Positions 44,718-53,505 are shown, counted from the first letter of the stretch. The stretch: 64,000 nt of DNA from Silicimonas sp963779765 (GCA_963779765.1 CAVZZP010000002.1:496001-560000), one strand, 5' to 3'. The notes: a model not told the origin generated them from the letters alone. Numbers and translations are program-made.

Positions 44718-45800
44718 TCACACCAACCGGTAGCCGGGTGTCGAACGGGACAGGGCGACCTCTTCCTCGGTCATCTCCTCGGGGATTGCCTCGAAAAGCG
44801 GTGTGGACATGTAACGCTCGCCGGTGTCGGGCAGCATGCACAGGATCACCGTGCCGGCGTCCGCCCGCTCGGCGATCTTCATGGCGACGGCGAAGGTCGA
44901 TCCGCCGGAGACGCCAGTGAGGATGCCCTCGGATCGCGCGAGCTTCTGTGCCCATGCGATGCCGTCCGGGCCGGCAACGGGAACCAGTTCGTCGTAGAGC
45001 CTGTCGTCCACGGCCTCCTGAAGGACGTGAGGAATGAAGTCCGGCGTCCAGCCCTGGATCGGATGCGGCTCGAAGGCCGGGTGGCTTTCGGCGGGAGAGT
45101 GATCTGGATTCCGCGCCTGAGCTTTACCGCTCCCGAGGAGCTGCGCGTTTGCGGGTTCGGACAGCACGATTTTCGTATCCGGGCGCTCGCGGCGAAGCGC
45201 GCGGGCCACGCCTGTCACGGTCCCGCCGGTGCCATAGCCGGTGACCCAGTAGTCGAGGCGGTGAGCGTTGAAATCAGCGATGATCTCTTGCGCCGTAGTC
45301 ATCTCGTGGATGCGGGCATTGGCGTCGGTCTCGAATTGCCTGGCGAGGAACCAGCCGTTGGCGTCCGCCAGCTCTACCGCCTTGCGATACATGCCAAGTC
45401 CCTTTTCGGCCCTTGGCGTCAGCACGACCTTCGCGCCCATCATCCGCATCAGCTTGCGTCGCTCGACGGAAAAGCTGTCGGCCATCGTCACCACCAGCGG
45501 ATAACCCTTGGCGGCGCAGACCATGGCGAGCCCGATGCCGGTATTGCCTGACGTCGCCTCGACTACCGTCTGGCCGGGGCGCAGGCTGCCAGCCCGTTCA
45601 GCCTCCTCGATGATGCTCAGCGCCAGCCGGTCCTTCACCGACCCGGCCGGGTTGAAGAACTCGGCCTTGACGTAAAGCTCCACGCCTTTCGGTGCGAGAC
45701 GGTTGATCCTGATAGCGGGCGTATTGCCGATCGTGTCGAGCACGCTGGCATAAAGGTGACCGCGTCCTGCGTTGGTGGTGCGCGTTGTCATGGCATCCAT
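44718..45800 (-). CDS. Cysteine synthase (CysK)-family PLP enzyme
   Basis: 360 residues, longer than standard CysK (about 310-325). PLP lysine K56 lies in NPAGSVKDR; TSGNTG (83-88) binds the cofactor carboxylate side; GTGGTVTGV binds phosphate. Between SEPANAQLLGSG and HPIQGWTPDFIPHV there is a family-specific insertion of about 20 residues. The usual beta-replacement with a sulfur nucleophile is likely. Because it is coupled to a decarboxylase it may make a special sulfur amino acid rather than only cysteine. ATG 45800 or 45791 are both possible starts. Confidence 0.88.
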   Translation of the reverse strand: MDAMTTRTTNAGRGHLYASVLDTIGNTPAIRINRLAPKGVELYVKAEFFNPAGSVKDRLALSIIEEAERAGSLRPGQTVVEATSGNTGIGLAMVCAAKGYPLVVTMADSFSVERRKLMRMMGAKVVLTPRAEKGLGMYRKAVELADANGWFLARQFETDANARIHEMTTAQEIIADFNAHRLDYWVTGYGTGGTVTGVARALRRERPDTKIVLSEPANAQLLGSGKAQARNPDHSPAESHPAFEPHPIQGWTPDFIPHVLQEAVDDRLYDELVPVAGPDGIAWAQKLARSEGILTGVSGGSTFAVAMKIAERADAGTVILCMLPDTGERYMSTPLFEAIPEEMTEEEVALSRSTPGYRLV

Positions 45801-45857
45801 GGCTAGTCTCCGGTTCTGTTGGGTGTTCGCGGCATGCCGACACTGCGGCGGGGCCGG

Positions 45858-46226
45858 TCAGTGCAGATGTTCTGGCGCGGCGAAAAGGATCAGTTCGACC
45901 CGCTCGTCGCCGTCCACATAGGCGTCATGGCCGGGTGGGATCTCGAAAAAGTCGCCCTTGCCGATGGTCGTCTCGACGCCTGTCTCGAGCATCCGCACAA
46001 CCAGCGTTCCTGACATGCAATAGCCCGTGTGGCGCATCGGGCAGGCATCGGGCGAGCCGAGCAAGGGCTTCTCGTCGGCCTCCCAGGTCCAGCCCTTCTC
46101 GAAGATGGCATGCATCCCCGTGCTGCCATCGGCCATCTGGACGATGGAGATTCCGCCCCGATCCTTCATGTCGAGGCGTTGGTCCGGCGTCTCGAACCGG
46201 CGGATCTCGATCGCTGCTTCCTGCAT
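45858..46226 (-). CDS. Small cupin-domain protein
   Basis: 122 residues forming one cupin barrel. The second motif GDFFEIPPGHDAYVDGDERV is clear; the first is weak (GYCMSGTLVVRML). ATG 46226 is preferred because GGAGAG precedes it; the residues upstream in frame are not conserved. It is the first gene of the cupin-cysK-decarboxylase run, 57 bp before cysK. It is too short for a cysteine dioxygenase; it could be a sensor or a small oxygenase/isomerase. Function unknown. Confidence 0.8.
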   Translation of the reverse strand: MQEAAIEIRRFETPDQRLDMKDRGGISIVQMADGSTGMHAIFEKGWTWEADEKPLLGSPDACPMRHTGYCMSGTLVVRMLETGVETTIGKGDFFEIPPGHDAYVDGDERVELILFAAPEHLH

Positions 46227-46306
46227 GTTCTTCTCTCCTTTTCCGTCTGCTGCCGGGAGAAGGCCGGCGACAGACGTCCAGGTTACCGATTGCCGCACGC
46301 GCGAGC

Positions 46307-46335
46307 TTGACGGAAGTCTGAAGAACTTCTGTAGA
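46307..46335 (+). promoter_or_regulatory. Possible sigma-70 promoter of the TPR regulator
   Basis: TTGACG (46307-46312) and TGTAGA (46330-46335) are separated by 17 bases, 23 bp before ATG 46358. The -35 matches consensus well, the -10 at three positions. A GAAGT...ACTTC inverted repeat lies between and around these boxes and could be an operator. Confidence 0.4.
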
Positions 46336-46357
46336 CCATCGCGATTTTCTTGTATTC

Positions 46358-47914
46358 ATGCGCATGATCTGGACTTTCGGAGAGTTTCGTCTCGACGCGG
46401 ATCGGTTCCAGCTTGTCCGTCGCGGTGTCGCCATTGCGCTCGAGCCGCAGGTGCTTGCCCTGTTGATTCACCTCGTCGAGAACCGGGACCGCATGGTTTC
46501 GAAGGACGAGGTCGTCGAGGCAGTCTGGCAGGGAAAGGCGGTATCGGACGCCAGCATCTCCAGTCGCATCCGCTCGGCGCGTCAGGCCTTGGGTGACGAC
46601 GGGGCCCGTCAGGAGATGATCCAGACTGTTCATGGGAGGGGATTTCGTTTCACTGCGGCGGTCAGGGAACAGACACCGGCGCGGGTGGAATCCACCACAC
46701 TGGCGCAATCCGGTTTCGATCCCCTTCCAGGGATGCCCACGATTGCTATCCTACCGCTCCGGCCCCTTGGCACTGATCCGGACCTCGAGGTGCTTGCCGA
46801 AGCGATCCCTCATGAGATCATCGAAGCGATGTCCCGGCTGCGCTGGCTCGCCGTGATTGCGCGTGGTTCCTCGTTCCGCTTCGGCATCGGCGCGGCCAAT
46901 CTCGATCAGGTCGCGGAAGCCCTGTCGGCGCGCTATATCCTGAGCGGAATAATCGAGAGCCGCGGCGGTAGGGCCGCTGTGAGCCTCGAACTCCTGGAGG
47001 CTGGATCGCGGCAGGTGCTCTGGGCCGACCACCTCGTCTCGCCTCTCGACGCGATAGACGAGCTCAGATCGCGGATCGTCGCCCAGCTTATCGCGGCGCT
47101 CGAGACGCACATTCCGTTCAACGAGGCCCGCATCGCTCAACGGAGCACATTCGATAATCGCGACGCCTGGGCCAACTACCATGTCGGCCTGCGACATCTC
47201 TACCGCTTCACCGCCACCGACACGGCGGTGGCGCGGGCGTGTTTCGAACGCGCTGTCGCAGCCGAACCGCACTTCGCCCGCGCACATGCGGGCCTGTCGT
47301 TCACCAGCTTTCTGACAGCGTTCCTGCGCCTCGATCCCGAAACGTCTGCGGCGGCACGCCTCGCCCGGCAACACGCCGAACGCGCGCTGGAACTGGATGC
47401 TCTCGACCCCTTTGCGAACTTCACCATGGGACGCTCGTACTGGCTGACCGACCAGCCGGAAATCGCTGCGGACTGGCTATCGAGAGCGACAACGCTCAAT
47501 CCGAACTACGCCCAGGGTTTCTACGCTTCGGCCTTCACCGCGATGCTGACAGGTAACCCGGAGGCGACGACCAAGGCGCTCGACACATCGCTGCGTCTCA
47601 GCCCGCTCGACCCGCTTCTCTACGGGATACACGGCGTCCGGGCACAGTTGCTGTTACAGCAGGAAGAATACGAGGCCGCTGCCGATTGGGGAGACCGGGC
47701 CGCGACACAAACCGGGGCGCACTACCTGATCGGAATGATCGCTCTCGCGGCCAACGGGCTGGCGGGACGGCTACAGCGCGCCGAAGAATGGCGTCAGGAT
47801 ATCCTTCGGAGCAAGGCTGACGCGAGCGCGGCCGACTACTTCGCTGCCTTTCCAACGCGCCACTCGGCATCGCGCGCGCACATAGCGAAAGAATTGGCCA
47901 GGCATGGTTTCTGA
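46358..47914 (+). CDS. CadC-like winged-helix transcriptional regulator with TPR domain
   Basis: 518 residues. Residues 1-105 form an OmpR/PhoB-type winged helix (FGEFRLDADRFQLVRRG, EPQVLALLIHLVENRDRMVSKDEVVEAVW, ISSRIRSARQALGDDG, IQTVHGRGFRF). A TolB-like domain (about 125-255, IAILPLRPLGTDPDLEVLAEAIPHEII) and TPR repeats (about 270-480) follow. No membrane helix is visible, so unlike CadC it is cytoplasmic. It diverges from the cupin-cysK-decarboxylase genes and may control them, as CadC-type regulators often sit beside decarboxylases. Confidence 0.88.
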   Translation: MRMIWTFGEFRLDADRFQLVRRGVAIALEPQVLALLIHLVENRDRMVSKDEVVEAVWQGKAVSDASISSRIRSARQALGDDGARQEMIQTVHGRGFRFTAAVREQTPARVESTTLAQSGFDPLPGMPTIAILPLRPLGTDPDLEVLAEAIPHEIIEAMSRLRWLAVIARGSSFRFGIGAANLDQVAEALSARYILSGIIESRGGRAAVSLELLEAGSRQVLWADHLVSPLDAIDELRSRIVAQLIAALETHIPFNEARIAQRSTFDNRDAWANYHVGLRHLYRFTATDTAVARACFERAVAAEPHFARAHAGLSFTSFLTAFLRLDPETSAAARLARQHAERALELDALDPFANFTMGRSYWLTDQPEIAADWLSRATTLNPNYAQGFYASAFTAMLTGNPEATTKALDTSLRLSPLDPLLYGIHGVRAQLLLQQEEYEAAADWGDRAATQTGAHYLIGMIALAANGLAGRLQRAEEWRQDILRSKADASAADYFAAFPTRHSASRAHIAKELARHGF

Positions 47915-47980
47915 TTTAGCGCCGCTGTCCAAGGGGATGCCTGCGCAAAGTGTCGTCCGACTGTCAGGACGTGCTAAATC
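47913..47980. repeat. Perfect 8-bp inverted repeat flanking 52 bp
   Basis: GATTTAGC (47913-47920, overlapping the regulator stop) and GCTAAATC (47973-47980) are exact reverse complements. Inside lies a smaller hairpin GTCC...GGAC (47955-47970). It may be a terminator-like fold or a regulatory site before the pirin gene; no target-site duplication is seen. Confidence 0.4.
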
Positions 47981-48001
47981 GCTGACGCTGGAGAAATCGC
48001 C

Positions 48002-48964
48002 ATGAGCTGGAGTCCCTGCCCCGACCCGAAACCTGGCGTCCCGGAGACCGTCGACGCCGTCGAGACACTGATCGTGCCCCGCGCCGTGGACCTTGGCGGG
48101 ATGGAGGTGCGCCGCGCTCTGCCATCAACCAAGCGCCAAATGGTGGGTCCCTTCATCTTCTTCGACCAGATGGGACCGGCCGAATTCCTGACCGACGAGG
48201 GGATCGACGTGCGTCCGCATCCCCATATCAACCTTGCGACCGTTACCTACCTGTTCGAGGGCAAGATCCGACACCGCGACAGCATCGGCACAGACGTCGA
48301 CATCGAGCCAGGAGCTGTAAACTGGATGAAGGCGGGACGCGGAATCGTCCATTCGGAGCGGACGGACGATGTTAGCCGGCGGACGGGCCAGCGCCTTTTC
48401 GGCATTCAAACCTGGGTGGCGCTGCCCGAGGCCCAGGAAGAAAGCGACCCAGACTTCATTCATCACGGCGCATCGGCCCTGCCAGTGATCCAGGATGGAG
48501 GCATGACGGCGCGCCTCATCGCCGGTGAAGCCTTCGGATCGCGCTCGCCGCTCGTGACAGCGTCCGAGACGCTCTACGCCGACGTGCAGATCGCAGCGGG
48601 TTCGAGTGTTCCAGTCGAGCCTTCAGTGACGGAGCGCGCGCTCTACACCATTGCGGGCGAGATCGAAGTTGCGGGTCAGTGCTTCGGGCCGGCGCAGCTT
48701 CTGGTGCTTCGGCCGGGCGACCAGATCATCGTCAAGGCCGTGACCGCCGCGCGCGTGATGCTCTTCGGGGGCGAGCCGATGGAAGGTCCGCGCTGGATAT
48801 GGTGGAACTTCGTCTCGTCGCGCAAGGAACGGATCGAGCAGGCGCAGGAGGAATGGCGACGCGGTCGCTTCGACACCGTGCCCGGCGATGAAGCCGATTT
48901 CATCCCACTCCCTGCAACGACGACCAAGCCGCGACGAGCGGTCGGCGGCGTGCTGTATCCTTAG
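48002..48964 (+). CDS. Pirin family protein
   Basis: 320-residue bicupin. Metal ligands in the N-terminal cupin are visible: DVRPHPHINLATVTYLFEG (His pair), later RDSIGTDVDIEPGAVNWMKAGRGIVHSER (His and Glu). The C-terminal region has the pirin_C pattern FGGEPMEGPRWIWWNFVSS. Pirins act as iron-binding redox sensors or as quercetinases; which applies is not clear. ATG 48002 lies 87 bp after the regulator; the two may be transcribed together. Confidence 0.93.
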   Translation: MSWSPCPDPKPGVPETVDAVETLIVPRAVDLGGMEVRRALPSTKRQMVGPFIFFDQMGPAEFLTDEGIDVRPHPHINLATVTYLFEGKIRHRDSIGTDVDIEPGAVNWMKAGRGIVHSERTDDVSRRTGQRLFGIQTWVALPEAQEESDPDFIHHGASALPVIQDGGMTARLIAGEAFGSRSPLVTASETLYADVQIAAGSSVPVEPSVTERALYTIAGEIEVAGQCFGPAQLLVLRPGDQIIVKAVTAARVMLFGGEPMEGPRWIWWNFVSSRKERIEQAQEEWRRGRFDTVPGDEADFIPLPATTTKPRRAVGGVLYP

Positions 48965-49027
48965 CCTCGACGAGGGTATCGCGCAGGGCCGGGTGACAAA
49001 CCTATTCTTTTCTGCCCCGCGCGTCCC

Positions 49028-49327
49028 TCACGTCAGGCTCAAGAGGGTCATCAGCACCAGGCTAACGCCGCGGGCGAGTTGGCCGTAGGCCGAGGGCCCC
49101 GCATAGCTTTTTGCCGATCTCCAGACACCAACCAGCGCGACCACGTTGTAGGGAAGCGAAAGACCGTAACCCACAAGCACGGCCAACCAGGCAAGATCGG
49201 CGGTGATCAGAGCCAGAAAGGCGATACTCGTCGAGATGTTGACGAGCAGCCCCCCGATTACTGTCCAGGACCAGAACGCAGCGTCCAAAGGGAGATCGCC
49301 TCTCCAGAGGGCAAGGAGCTTAGACAT
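49028..49327 (-). CDS. Small membrane protein, unknown function
   Basis: 99 residues from ATG 49327 (an upstream in-frame start at 49384 adds 19 unconserved residues). Three hydrophobic segments (about 16-36, 42-62, 82-98): AFWSWTVIGGLLVNISTSIAFL, LAWLAVLVGYGLSLPYNVVALVG, GVSLVLMTLLSL. No family is recognised with certainty. It is flanked by pirin (convergent) and a DUF1992 gene; 49385-49525 holds nothing recognisable. Confidence 0.65.
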   Translation of the reverse strand: MSKLLALWRGDLPLDAAFWSWTVIGGLLVNISTSIAFLALITADLAWLAVLVGYGLSLPYNVVALVGVWRSAKSYAGPSAYGQLARGVSLVLMTLLSLT

Positions 49328-49525
49328 CGCTCGACTGTTGCACGGGAACTGGCGCCGACCAACATGTCCAAAGCGCGAAGACATCCGGAGCGGTCTCTTG
49401 GCGCGAATAGGCCAAGGTTCCTCCTGTCCTCGAGCGGGACTTCTGCCTCGTGGTGGCCGTTGAGGGCGAAGGTGCTGCCGGATCCCGTGTTGAATACCTT
49501 GTGGCAGCAGAAGTGCTGCTTCGAC

Positions 49526-49861
49526 CTAAGACCCCAGGAACCGCCGCCTTGCCTCGACCGCTATGTTGTAACGCTGCTCGAGGTCGGCGATCAAAGCCAT
49601 CGCCACGCGCTTGGCATCGTCGCCTTCCAACTGCCTGTAGCTTTGCTTGGCCGCATCCAGAAGTTTCCTGATCTTGAACTCCTCGGGCAGCGCGCCTGCT
49701 TCGGCCATCATGCGGATCGCCACTGCTGTGGCCATGTCGGTGTAAGCCTCGCCCGAGCGGTCGGGCAGTGGCTTTCCTTCGCCTTCGAGGCCTCGCAACT
49801 TGCCCTCCGCAAGAGCCTTCTGGATTTGTCGTTCAACGAGGCGGTCAAAAGACTGGGTCAT
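49526..49861 (-). CDS. DUF1992 (DnaJ subfamily C member 28-type conserved domain) protein
   Basis: 111 residues. The family pattern is clear: DRLVERQIQKALAEGKLRGLEGEGKPLP followed by MMAEAGALPEEFKIRKLL and AKQSYRQLEGDDA (given as separate motifs). In eukaryotes the domain occurs in DNAJC28; bacterial members are single-domain and of unknown role. It lies 24 bp downstream of the DUF411 gene on the same strand and may be in the copA transcript. Confidence 0.9.
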   Translation of the reverse strand: MTQSFDRLVERQIQKALAEGKLRGLEGEGKPLPDRSGEAYTDMATAVAIRMMAEAGALPEEFKIRKLLDAAKQSYRQLEGDDAKRVAMALIADLEQRYNIAVEARRRFLGS

Positions 49862-49885
49862 GAGTGCGCCAAAATCGGCCGGAGG

Positions 49886-50365
49886 TCAGGCTGCCGGGTA
49901 TTGCGTGAACGGCTCTGTCGTCCCGTCGCGTCGGATCAGGTAGACAACATACGCCTCTCGCTGCGATTCCGGCCCCATGCCGGGCGATCCGTAGGGCATC
50001 CCGGGCACCGCGAGGCCAATCGCGTCGGGACGTTCATCCAGCAGACGTCGGATGTCGGCAACCGGGACGTGGCCTTCGATCATGTAGCCCTCGATGCGCC
50101 CTGTATGGCAAGAGGTCATCTCCTGCGGGATGCCGTTGTCCAGCTTGTAGCGCATGAGAAGCGGCCCCGCGCTCGCTTCGGTCGTGACGCCAAAGCCGTC
50201 ATTCTCGAGGATCTCGATCCAGGCCGAGCAGCAGCCGCAGTTCGGGTCCTTCATCACATGGATCGTGGGCGCAGCGCCTTTTGCGGCGGCTTTTAGAGCC
50301 GATCCTGCCAGTATCGCCGCCCCACCGATCAGGATCGCGCGGCGCGAGAGAATGTAATTGGTCAT
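49886..50365 (-). CDS. DUF411 metal-binding protein
   Basis: 159 residues, exported: a twin-arginine-like leader MTNYILSRRAILIGGAAILAG is followed by a mature domain with CGCCSAW (C43, C45, C46) and a further CHTG motif, plus PVADIRRLLDERPDAIGLAVPGMPYGSPGM. This family sits next to copper-handling genes and is thought to bind copper or other soft metals in the periplasm. It lies 37 bp after copA on the same strand, supporting a copper role. Confidence 0.9.
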   Translation of the reverse strand: MTNYILSRRAILIGGAAILAGSALKAAAKGAAPTIHVMKDPNCGCCSAWIEILENDGFGVTTEASAGPLLMRYKLDNGIPQEMTSCHTGRIEGYMIEGHVPVADIRRLLDERPDAIGLAVPGMPYGSPGMGPESQREAYVVYLIRRDGTTEPFTQYPAA

Positions 50366-50402
50366 GTGGTACCCTTCCCTATTGGTATGGCGTGCGGACA
50401 GG

Positions 50403-52736
50403 TCAGAGGTCGACCCGCCTCAGACGCAAGGCGTTGGCAATCACCGAGACGGAGGACAGGCTCATGGCAGCCGCAGCGATCATTGGCGATAGCAAGAGGC
50501 CGGTAACGGGGTAAAGCAGGCCTGCGGCGATCGGCACCCCCAAAGCATTGTAGGCGAAGGCGAAGAAGAGGTTCTGCTTGATGTTGCGCAAGGTGGCCCG
50601 GGCGAGCTTGCGCGCCCGCACGATGCCCATAAGATCGCCACCCAGCAGGGTGATCCCCGCGCTTTCCATAGCCACATCCGCCCCGGTGCCCATGGCGATG
50701 CCCACGTCGGCGGCAGCCAGCGCAGGCGCGTCGTTTACCCCATCGCCTGCCATCGCAATCTTGTGGCCCTCGCGGCGCAACTGGTCGATCAGCTCTTTCT
50801 TTGCCTCCGGCAGGATGCCCGCGCGGACCTCGTCAATTCCGAGCTTGCCCGCCACCGCGCGTGCCGTGCGTTCGTTATCGCCCGTCGCCATGATCACCCG
50901 TAGTCCCTGCGAGTGGAGTTCCCGGATCGCCTGTGCAGTGCTGTCCTTGATCGGGTCGGCCACCGCTACGATGCCGGCGAGCGCACCATCGACTGCGACG
51001 AACATGGCTGTTTTGCCTTCGCTGCGCAGAACGTCGGCTTGTGCCTCGGCCTCAGCCGTGTCCAGCCCCATCGCTTGCATCATAGCGGCATTGCCGAGAG
51101 CCACCGCGCGTCGACCGACACTGCCGCGCACGCCCTTGCCTGTGACGGCCTCGAAGTCCGTGGCCTCCTGACGCGGCGCACCCTGAGCCTCAGCGCCCTC
51201 GACGATGGCTTCTGCCAATGGATGCTCCGAACCGCGCTCGAGTGCTGCGGCCAGCGACAGGATGTCGGCCTCCGCCAGCGAACCGAGGGCAACGATATCT
51301 GTCAGCTTTGGCTTGCCCATGGTCAGGGTGCCTGTCTTGTCCACGATCAGCGTGTCGACAGCGGCCATGCGTTCCAGCGCTTCAGCATCCTTGATCAGCA
51401 CACCGGCCTGGGCTCCTCGCCCCGCCGCCGTCGTGATGGAGATTGGCGTGGCGAGACCTAGCGCACAGGGGCATGCGATGATCAGCACCGACACGGCGGA
51501 TGCGATGGCGAAGACCAGCGCAGGCTCGGGGCCGAAAACCAGCCAGACTGTGAAGGCAATGATGGCTATCGCCACTACCGTCGGCACGAACACCGCCGAA
51601 ACCCGGTCGGCCAGACCCTGGATGGGCGCGCGGGATCGGCGTGCGTTCGACACCATGGCCACGATCTGCGCCAGCACCGTGTCCGATCCGACCTTGCCGG
51701 CCTCGATCACGAGGCTGCCGTTCTTGTTGATCGTGGCGCCGGTCACTGCATCGCCCGGTCCCTTTTCGACGGGCATGGACTCGCCGGTCAACATGCTTTC
51801 ATCGAGCGATGACCGCCCCTCGATCACTGTCCCGTCGACCGGGACCGCGTCGCCAGGACGGACGCGCAGCCGATCGCCCTCCATGACGTTCTCCAGGGGC
51901 GCGTCATACTCCGTGCCATCCGGCAGGATGCGCCGCGCGGTCTTGGGCGCAAGGTCGAGAAGCGCGCGTATCGCGTCGCCGGTGCGCTCCCGGGCGCGCA
52001 GTTCCAGAACCTGACCCACGAAGACCAGAGCGACAATCACCACCGCCGCCTCATAGTAGGTCCCGACGCCGTGGCCCATCCGGTACTGTTCAGGGAACAC
52101 GCCCGGCAGGAAAGTCGCGACCAGCGAGTAAAGGTAGGCCGCAGCCACGCCGAGGCTGATCAGCGTCCACATGTTTGGGCTGCGGTTCGTAATTGACTCC
52201 CAGCCGCGACGGAAGAAGGGCAGCGCCGCCCAGAGGATGATAGGCGTCGCGAGGATGAACTCGAGGTAGCTGGCCGTCTGATGCCCGACCCAGTCGCGCA
52301 CGGGCAGAGCCACCAACTCGCCCATGGTGAGGACGATGAGCGGCGCCGCCGCCGCTGCCGAAATCCACATCCTGCGCGTGAAGTCGACCAACTCGTGGCT
52401 AGGCTCATCCGAGGGAACCGTCGGCTCGAGCGCCATGCCGCAGATCGGGCAGGATCCCGGAGCATCCCGCACGATCTCGGGATGCATCGGGCAGGTATAC
52501 TGGACGTGGGCCGGAGCGGCCTTTTTCTGCCCGGCGGCCCGGAACGACGCATAGAACCAGGGATCCGCCTCGAATTTCGTCCGGCACTTCTCCGAGCAGA
52601 AATGGAATGTGTCGCCCTGAAACTCTGAGTGACGCCCGTCCGGTTTGATTGCCACCGTCATTCCGCAGACTGGATCCTTCGCAGTCTCGGTTTCCGCAGG
52701 GATATCGGGCGCCGCATGATGATGATCGTGATTCAT
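50403..52736 (-). CDS. copA: Copper-translocating P-type ATPase CopA
   Basis: 777-residue P1B ATPase exporting Cu(I). A His-rich start (MNHDHHH) and a YHS domain (about 20-60, DPVCGM...FCSEKC) replace the usual HMA domain. A heavy-metal-binding domain follows (YTCPMHPEI...PGSCPICGM, about 80-101). Core motifs: TGES (317-320), transmembrane CPC (422-424), phosphorylation site DKTGT (466-470), HP (505-506) and GDGVNDAP. The CPC plus lack of HMA matches a known subgroup. A MerR/CueR-type promoter lies directly upstream. Confidence 0.94.
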   Translation of the reverse strand: MNHDHHHAAPDIPAETETAKDPVCGMTVAIKPDGRHSEFQGDTFHFCSEKCRTKFEADPWFYASFRAAGQKKAAPAHVQYTCPMHPEIVRDAPGSCPICGMALEPTVPSDEPSHELVDFTRRMWISAAAAAPLIVLTMGELVALPVRDWVGHQTASYLEFILATPIILWAALPFFRRGWESITNRSPNMWTLISLGVAAAYLYSLVATFLPGVFPEQYRMGHGVGTYYEAAVVIVALVFVGQVLELRARERTGDAIRALLDLAPKTARRILPDGTEYDAPLENVMEGDRLRVRPGDAVPVDGTVIEGRSSLDESMLTGESMPVEKGPGDAVTGATINKNGSLVIEAGKVGSDTVLAQIVAMVSNARRSRAPIQGLADRVSAVFVPTVVAIAIIAFTVWLVFGPEPALVFAIASAVSVLIIACPCALGLATPISITTAAGRGAQAGVLIKDAEALERMAAVDTLIVDKTGTLTMGKPKLTDIVALGSLAEADILSLAAALERGSEHPLAEAIVEGAEAQGAPRQEATDFEAVTGKGVRGSVGRRAVALGNAAMMQAMGLDTAEAEAQADVLRSEGKTAMFVAVDGALAGIVAVADPIKDSTAQAIRELHSQGLRVIMATGDNERTARAVAGKLGIDEVRAGILPEAKKELIDQLRREGHKIAMAGDGVNDAPALAAADVGIAMGTGADVAMESAGITLLGGDLMGIVRARKLARATLRNIKQNLFFAFAYNALGVPIAAGLLYPVTGLLLSPMIAAAAMSLSSVSVIANALRLRRVDL

Positions 52737-52764
52737 ACTCTTCCGCCTTTATTCGGCCAGGGTC

Positions 52765-52795
52765 ACCCTGCGACTTCCAGTAACTGGAAGCTCAA
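52765..52795 (-). promoter_or_regulatory. CueR-type copper promoter of copA
   Basis: On the minus strand TTGAGC (-35, 52790-52795) and CAGGGT (-10, 52765-52770) are separated by exactly 19 bp. That long spacer is the hallmark of MerR-family control. It contains the palindrome CTTCCAGTTACTGGAAG (52774-52790), nearly identical to known CueR boxes. Transcription would start about 20 bp before copA. No cueR gene is in the window. Confidence 0.85.
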
Positions 52796-52805
52796 GCCCT
52801 TTTTT

Positions 52806-53504
52806 TTAGCGGGGGCTGGAATCCACAGTCGTTGGGGTGCCCTTTTCGGGCCGTCTCCGCATCGCCACCCAGAGCAGCGGAAGTCCGGTCACGAGACCAA
52901 GGCCCAGCACCGCCCATGTCCCCAGACCAAGGTCTCCGCTCACCGCCTCGTTCCCGAAATGGGCGAGCAGGAAGCTCGCCGGGATGATGCCTGCCAGTGT
53001 GGCGAGGGCAAATCGCCAAGCATGGAGCCGACTGAGGCCGGCGGCGTAACTGATCATGTCAAAAGAGACGAAGGGCATCAGGCGGCTGGCAAAGACCGTC
53101 GCCGTCAGCGCGTTCTGCGATCCAAGCAGACCGGCGTCGACCCGGCTACCGAACACCCGCCGCAAGACATCATGTCCAAGAACCCGGGCGAGGCCGAATG
53201 CGATCAGCGCCCCAAGCTCCGCTCCGACCACGACCTGCACCGTGCCCCAGAGCTGCCCGTATGCGGCGCCGGCCGCCATCGCGATCGGCGCGCTCGGGAT
53301 CGGACTGGCCACGACTGCTGCGGTCATGAGCACGACAATCACCACCGGTCCCCAGAAGCCGGCGCGTTCGACCAGCATTTCCAGGCGTTCTCCGTCGAGA
53401 AGGTCGCGTGGCCCGGCAAACACCGAAGGCTCGAACAGACAGAAGCCGGCCAAGGCAATCCCAAGTATTGCCAGACCTGTAAGGATCCCGGTGCGCAGGC
53501 TCAT
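52806..53504 (-). CDS. TVP38/TMEM64 (VTT-domain) membrane protein
   Basis: 232 residues with about six hydrophobic segments. The VTT/SNARE-associated pattern is seen: SPIPSAPIAMAAGAAYGQLWGTVQVVVGAELG, then FASRLMPFVSFDMISYAAGLSRL (key motifs). Family members are thought to move lipids or small ions across the membrane; bacterial roles, including selenite and metal resistance links, are not settled. ATG 53504 is 1 bp after the DUF302 stop. Confidence 0.9.
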   Translation of the reverse strand: MSLRTGILTGLAILGIALAGFCLFEPSVFAGPRDLLDGERLEMLVERAGFWGPVVIVVLMTAAVVASPIPSAPIAMAAGAAYGQLWGTVQVVVGAELGALIAFGLARVLGHDVLRRVFGSRVDAGLLGSQNALTATVFASRLMPFVSFDMISYAAGLSRLHAWRFALATLAGIIPASFLLAHFGNEAVSGDLGLGTWAVLGLGLVTGLPLLWVAMRRRPEKGTPTTVDSSPR

Positions 53505-53505
53505 C

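Noticed and set aside
45858..46226. Cupin as cysteine dioxygenase
   Set aside because: At 122 residues it is far shorter than the roughly 200 residues of that family and its first cupin motif lacks the typical metal ligands.
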